From positions 1 through 43,204 of the forward strand of contig NZ_JAIVFX010000040.1 in the NCBI RefSeq assembly GCF_020829625.1: a DNA stretch of 43,204 bases, written 5' to 3'. The notes beneath the pieces are model-generated. The model made no database searches. It saw only the letters and a list, made by a program, of their open reading frames with translations, and was not told the origin of the DNA. The first letter of the stretch is position 1. Each line of letters begins with the position of its first letter. The position numbers and the translations under genes are program-made. Positions 42,283 to 43,204 of the stretch are shown here, one piece after another. This DNA is from Nostoc sp. XA010. GTDB taxonomy: Bacteria; Cyanobacteriota; Cyanobacteriia; Cyanobacteriales; Nostocaceae.

Positions 42283-43113
42283 ATGTCAGGTTTGGGTTTT
42301 ACTCATTGGGGTGCTTCAATTACTATCGCTTTCGGTGTCAGCTTTTGTACCATTGATCATGCAAGCGCTCAAATTACTTCAGATGGCACTTTACCTAATA
42401 ACACTACCGTCACAAGAGAAGGTAACACGTTTAACATTAGTGGAGGAACTCAAGCTGGTGGTAATTTGTTTCACAGTTTTGGTGAGTTTTCTGTGAATAC
42501 TGGTGGCACTGCTTCTTTTAATAATGCTCTGGATATTCAGAATATCATCGGTAGAGTAACAGGTGGGTCAGCTTCTAGTATTGATGGGATAATTCGCGCT
42601 AACGGCACAGCTAACCTGTTTTTAATAAATGCTAACGGCATTATTTTTGGTCAGGGTGCCCAATTGAACATTGGTGGTTCTTTTGTTGGGACTACAGCGA
42701 ATGCTCTGCAATTTGGAAATCGAGGATTTTTTAGCGCTACTGAGAAAAATATCCCTTCACCGTTGTTGACTATTAATCCTTCAGCTTTGCTGTTTAATCA
42801 GATAAATCAAAACGCAGCGATTCAAAATAATTCAATTGCAGCCGCAGGAAAACATCCAGCAGGTTTTAATGCATTAGGTTTACAAGTACCAGATGGTAAA
42901 AGTTTGCTGCTGGTGGGTGGTAATCTCAGCATGAATGGTGGGCGGTTAAATGCTTTCGGTGGACGAGTTGAGTTAGGAGGATTGACCCAACCTGGTAGTG
43001 TAGCGCTAGGTGTAGATGGCGATAATCTCAGCTTGAGATTTCCTGAGAATGTTGCACGATCTGAGGTATCCCTTACTCAGGGCAAACGCATCTTATTTAC
43101 TAATAAAAACTAA
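42283..43113 (+). pseudogene. N-terminal part of a second TpsA exoprotein, truncated by a mobile element
   Basis: The first ~265 residues match the secretion domain of the TpsA at 24547 closely: signal peptide to DHASAQ, SDGTLPNNTTV, AGGNLFHSFGEFSVNTGG, ANLFLINANGIIFGQGA (NPxGI-type motif with Ala for Pro), LLLVGGNLSMNGGRLNAFGG. The gene then runs into CAGGGCAAACGCATCT at 43078, a MITE A-type terminal repeat, and ends 11 codons later (GKRILFTNKN). The whole repeat region is missing. GGAGGCAAGTA precedes the ATG. The fragment keeps the export signal but no beta-helix; no TpsB lies beside it here. Confidence 0.87.
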
Positions 43114-43204
43114 GAAAGATTTCAAAATGACATAAATAATTGTAGAAATTAAGTAAATAATAAACAAAGTAAATCAATTATTTTCGCAATCTGTGAATTA
43201 GCTT
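43078..43204. mobile_element. Left end of a mobile element related to MITE A, running off the window
   Basis: CAGGGCAAACGCATCT (43078-43093) matches the first 16 bp of the MITE A right terminus read inwards. The next bases are unrelated to MITE A and are AT-rich to the window end. It could be the autonomous partner that mobilises MITE A, but no transposase is visible yet. Confidence 0.65.

Overview
The window looks like a chromosomal accessory region of a filamentous cyanobacterium, probably Nostocales. The GCGATCGC (HIP1) palindrome recurs about a dozen times. There are DUF1822, DUF928 and CHAT/CHASE2 families typical of cyanobacteria, and an ammonia-lyase whose key residues fall at the same numbers as in Anabaena/Nostoc PAL. 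The DNA is AT-rich and full of small non-autonomous mobile elements. No tRNA, rRNA or CRISPR array was seen.

Left half (about 0.2-18.7 kb, all minus strand): a phenylpropanoid-type specialised-metabolite cluster that is partly decayed. In transcription order it holds an AraC-type response regulator with a Glu in place of the phospho-Asp, a DAHP synthase, an MIO phenylalanine ammonia-lyase and an aryl-CoA ligase. Then come a GNAT/autoinducer-synthase-like acyltransferase, a heme-oxygenase-fold putative diiron enzyme, a MAPEG protein (nonsense mutation), an O-methyltransferase (split by a 128-bp MITE) and an RTX protein. An IS4-family element has left only the C-terminal third of a second CoA ligase. 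Next are a ThDP enzyme, a KAS III-like condensing enzyme, an SRPBCC protein, a UbiG-like methyltransferase and an exported cupin. The logic suggested is Phe supply, then cinnamoyl-CoA, then C-C bond formation by the ThDP/KAS pair, then tailoring. This resembles furanolide (cyanobacterin-like) or scytonemin-like chemistry, but the product is an inference.

Middle (19.1-32.8 kb, plus strand): a seven-gene run. It encodes a sigma-like/HTH protein, DUF1822, a CHAT protease-CHASE2 receptor, DUF928, a TpsA filamentous-haemagglutinin-like exoprotein with nine tandem repeat units, its TpsB outer-membrane transporter, and an exported TPR-CHAT protein. It combines a membrane sensor with a cysteine-protease domain, a candidate transcription factor and two-partner secretion.

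Right part (32.8-43.2 kb): two Rieske oxygenase paralogues flank a membrane protein on the minus strand. The left copy is split by the same MITE and has lost its C-terminus. They are followed by a second RTX gene, IS5 and IS66 transposase wrecks, and fragments of a second copy of the sigma-like/TpsA locus. The region ends with a secreted metalloprotease carrying six near-identical 53-residue repeats and a second TpsA cut off by a mobile-element end that runs out of the window.

Mobile repeats: MITE A (128 bp, 10-bp target duplications, four copies plus two related ends), MITE B (about 104-125 bp, 9-10-bp duplications) and MITE C (110 bp, 12-bp duplication) account for much of the gene breakage.
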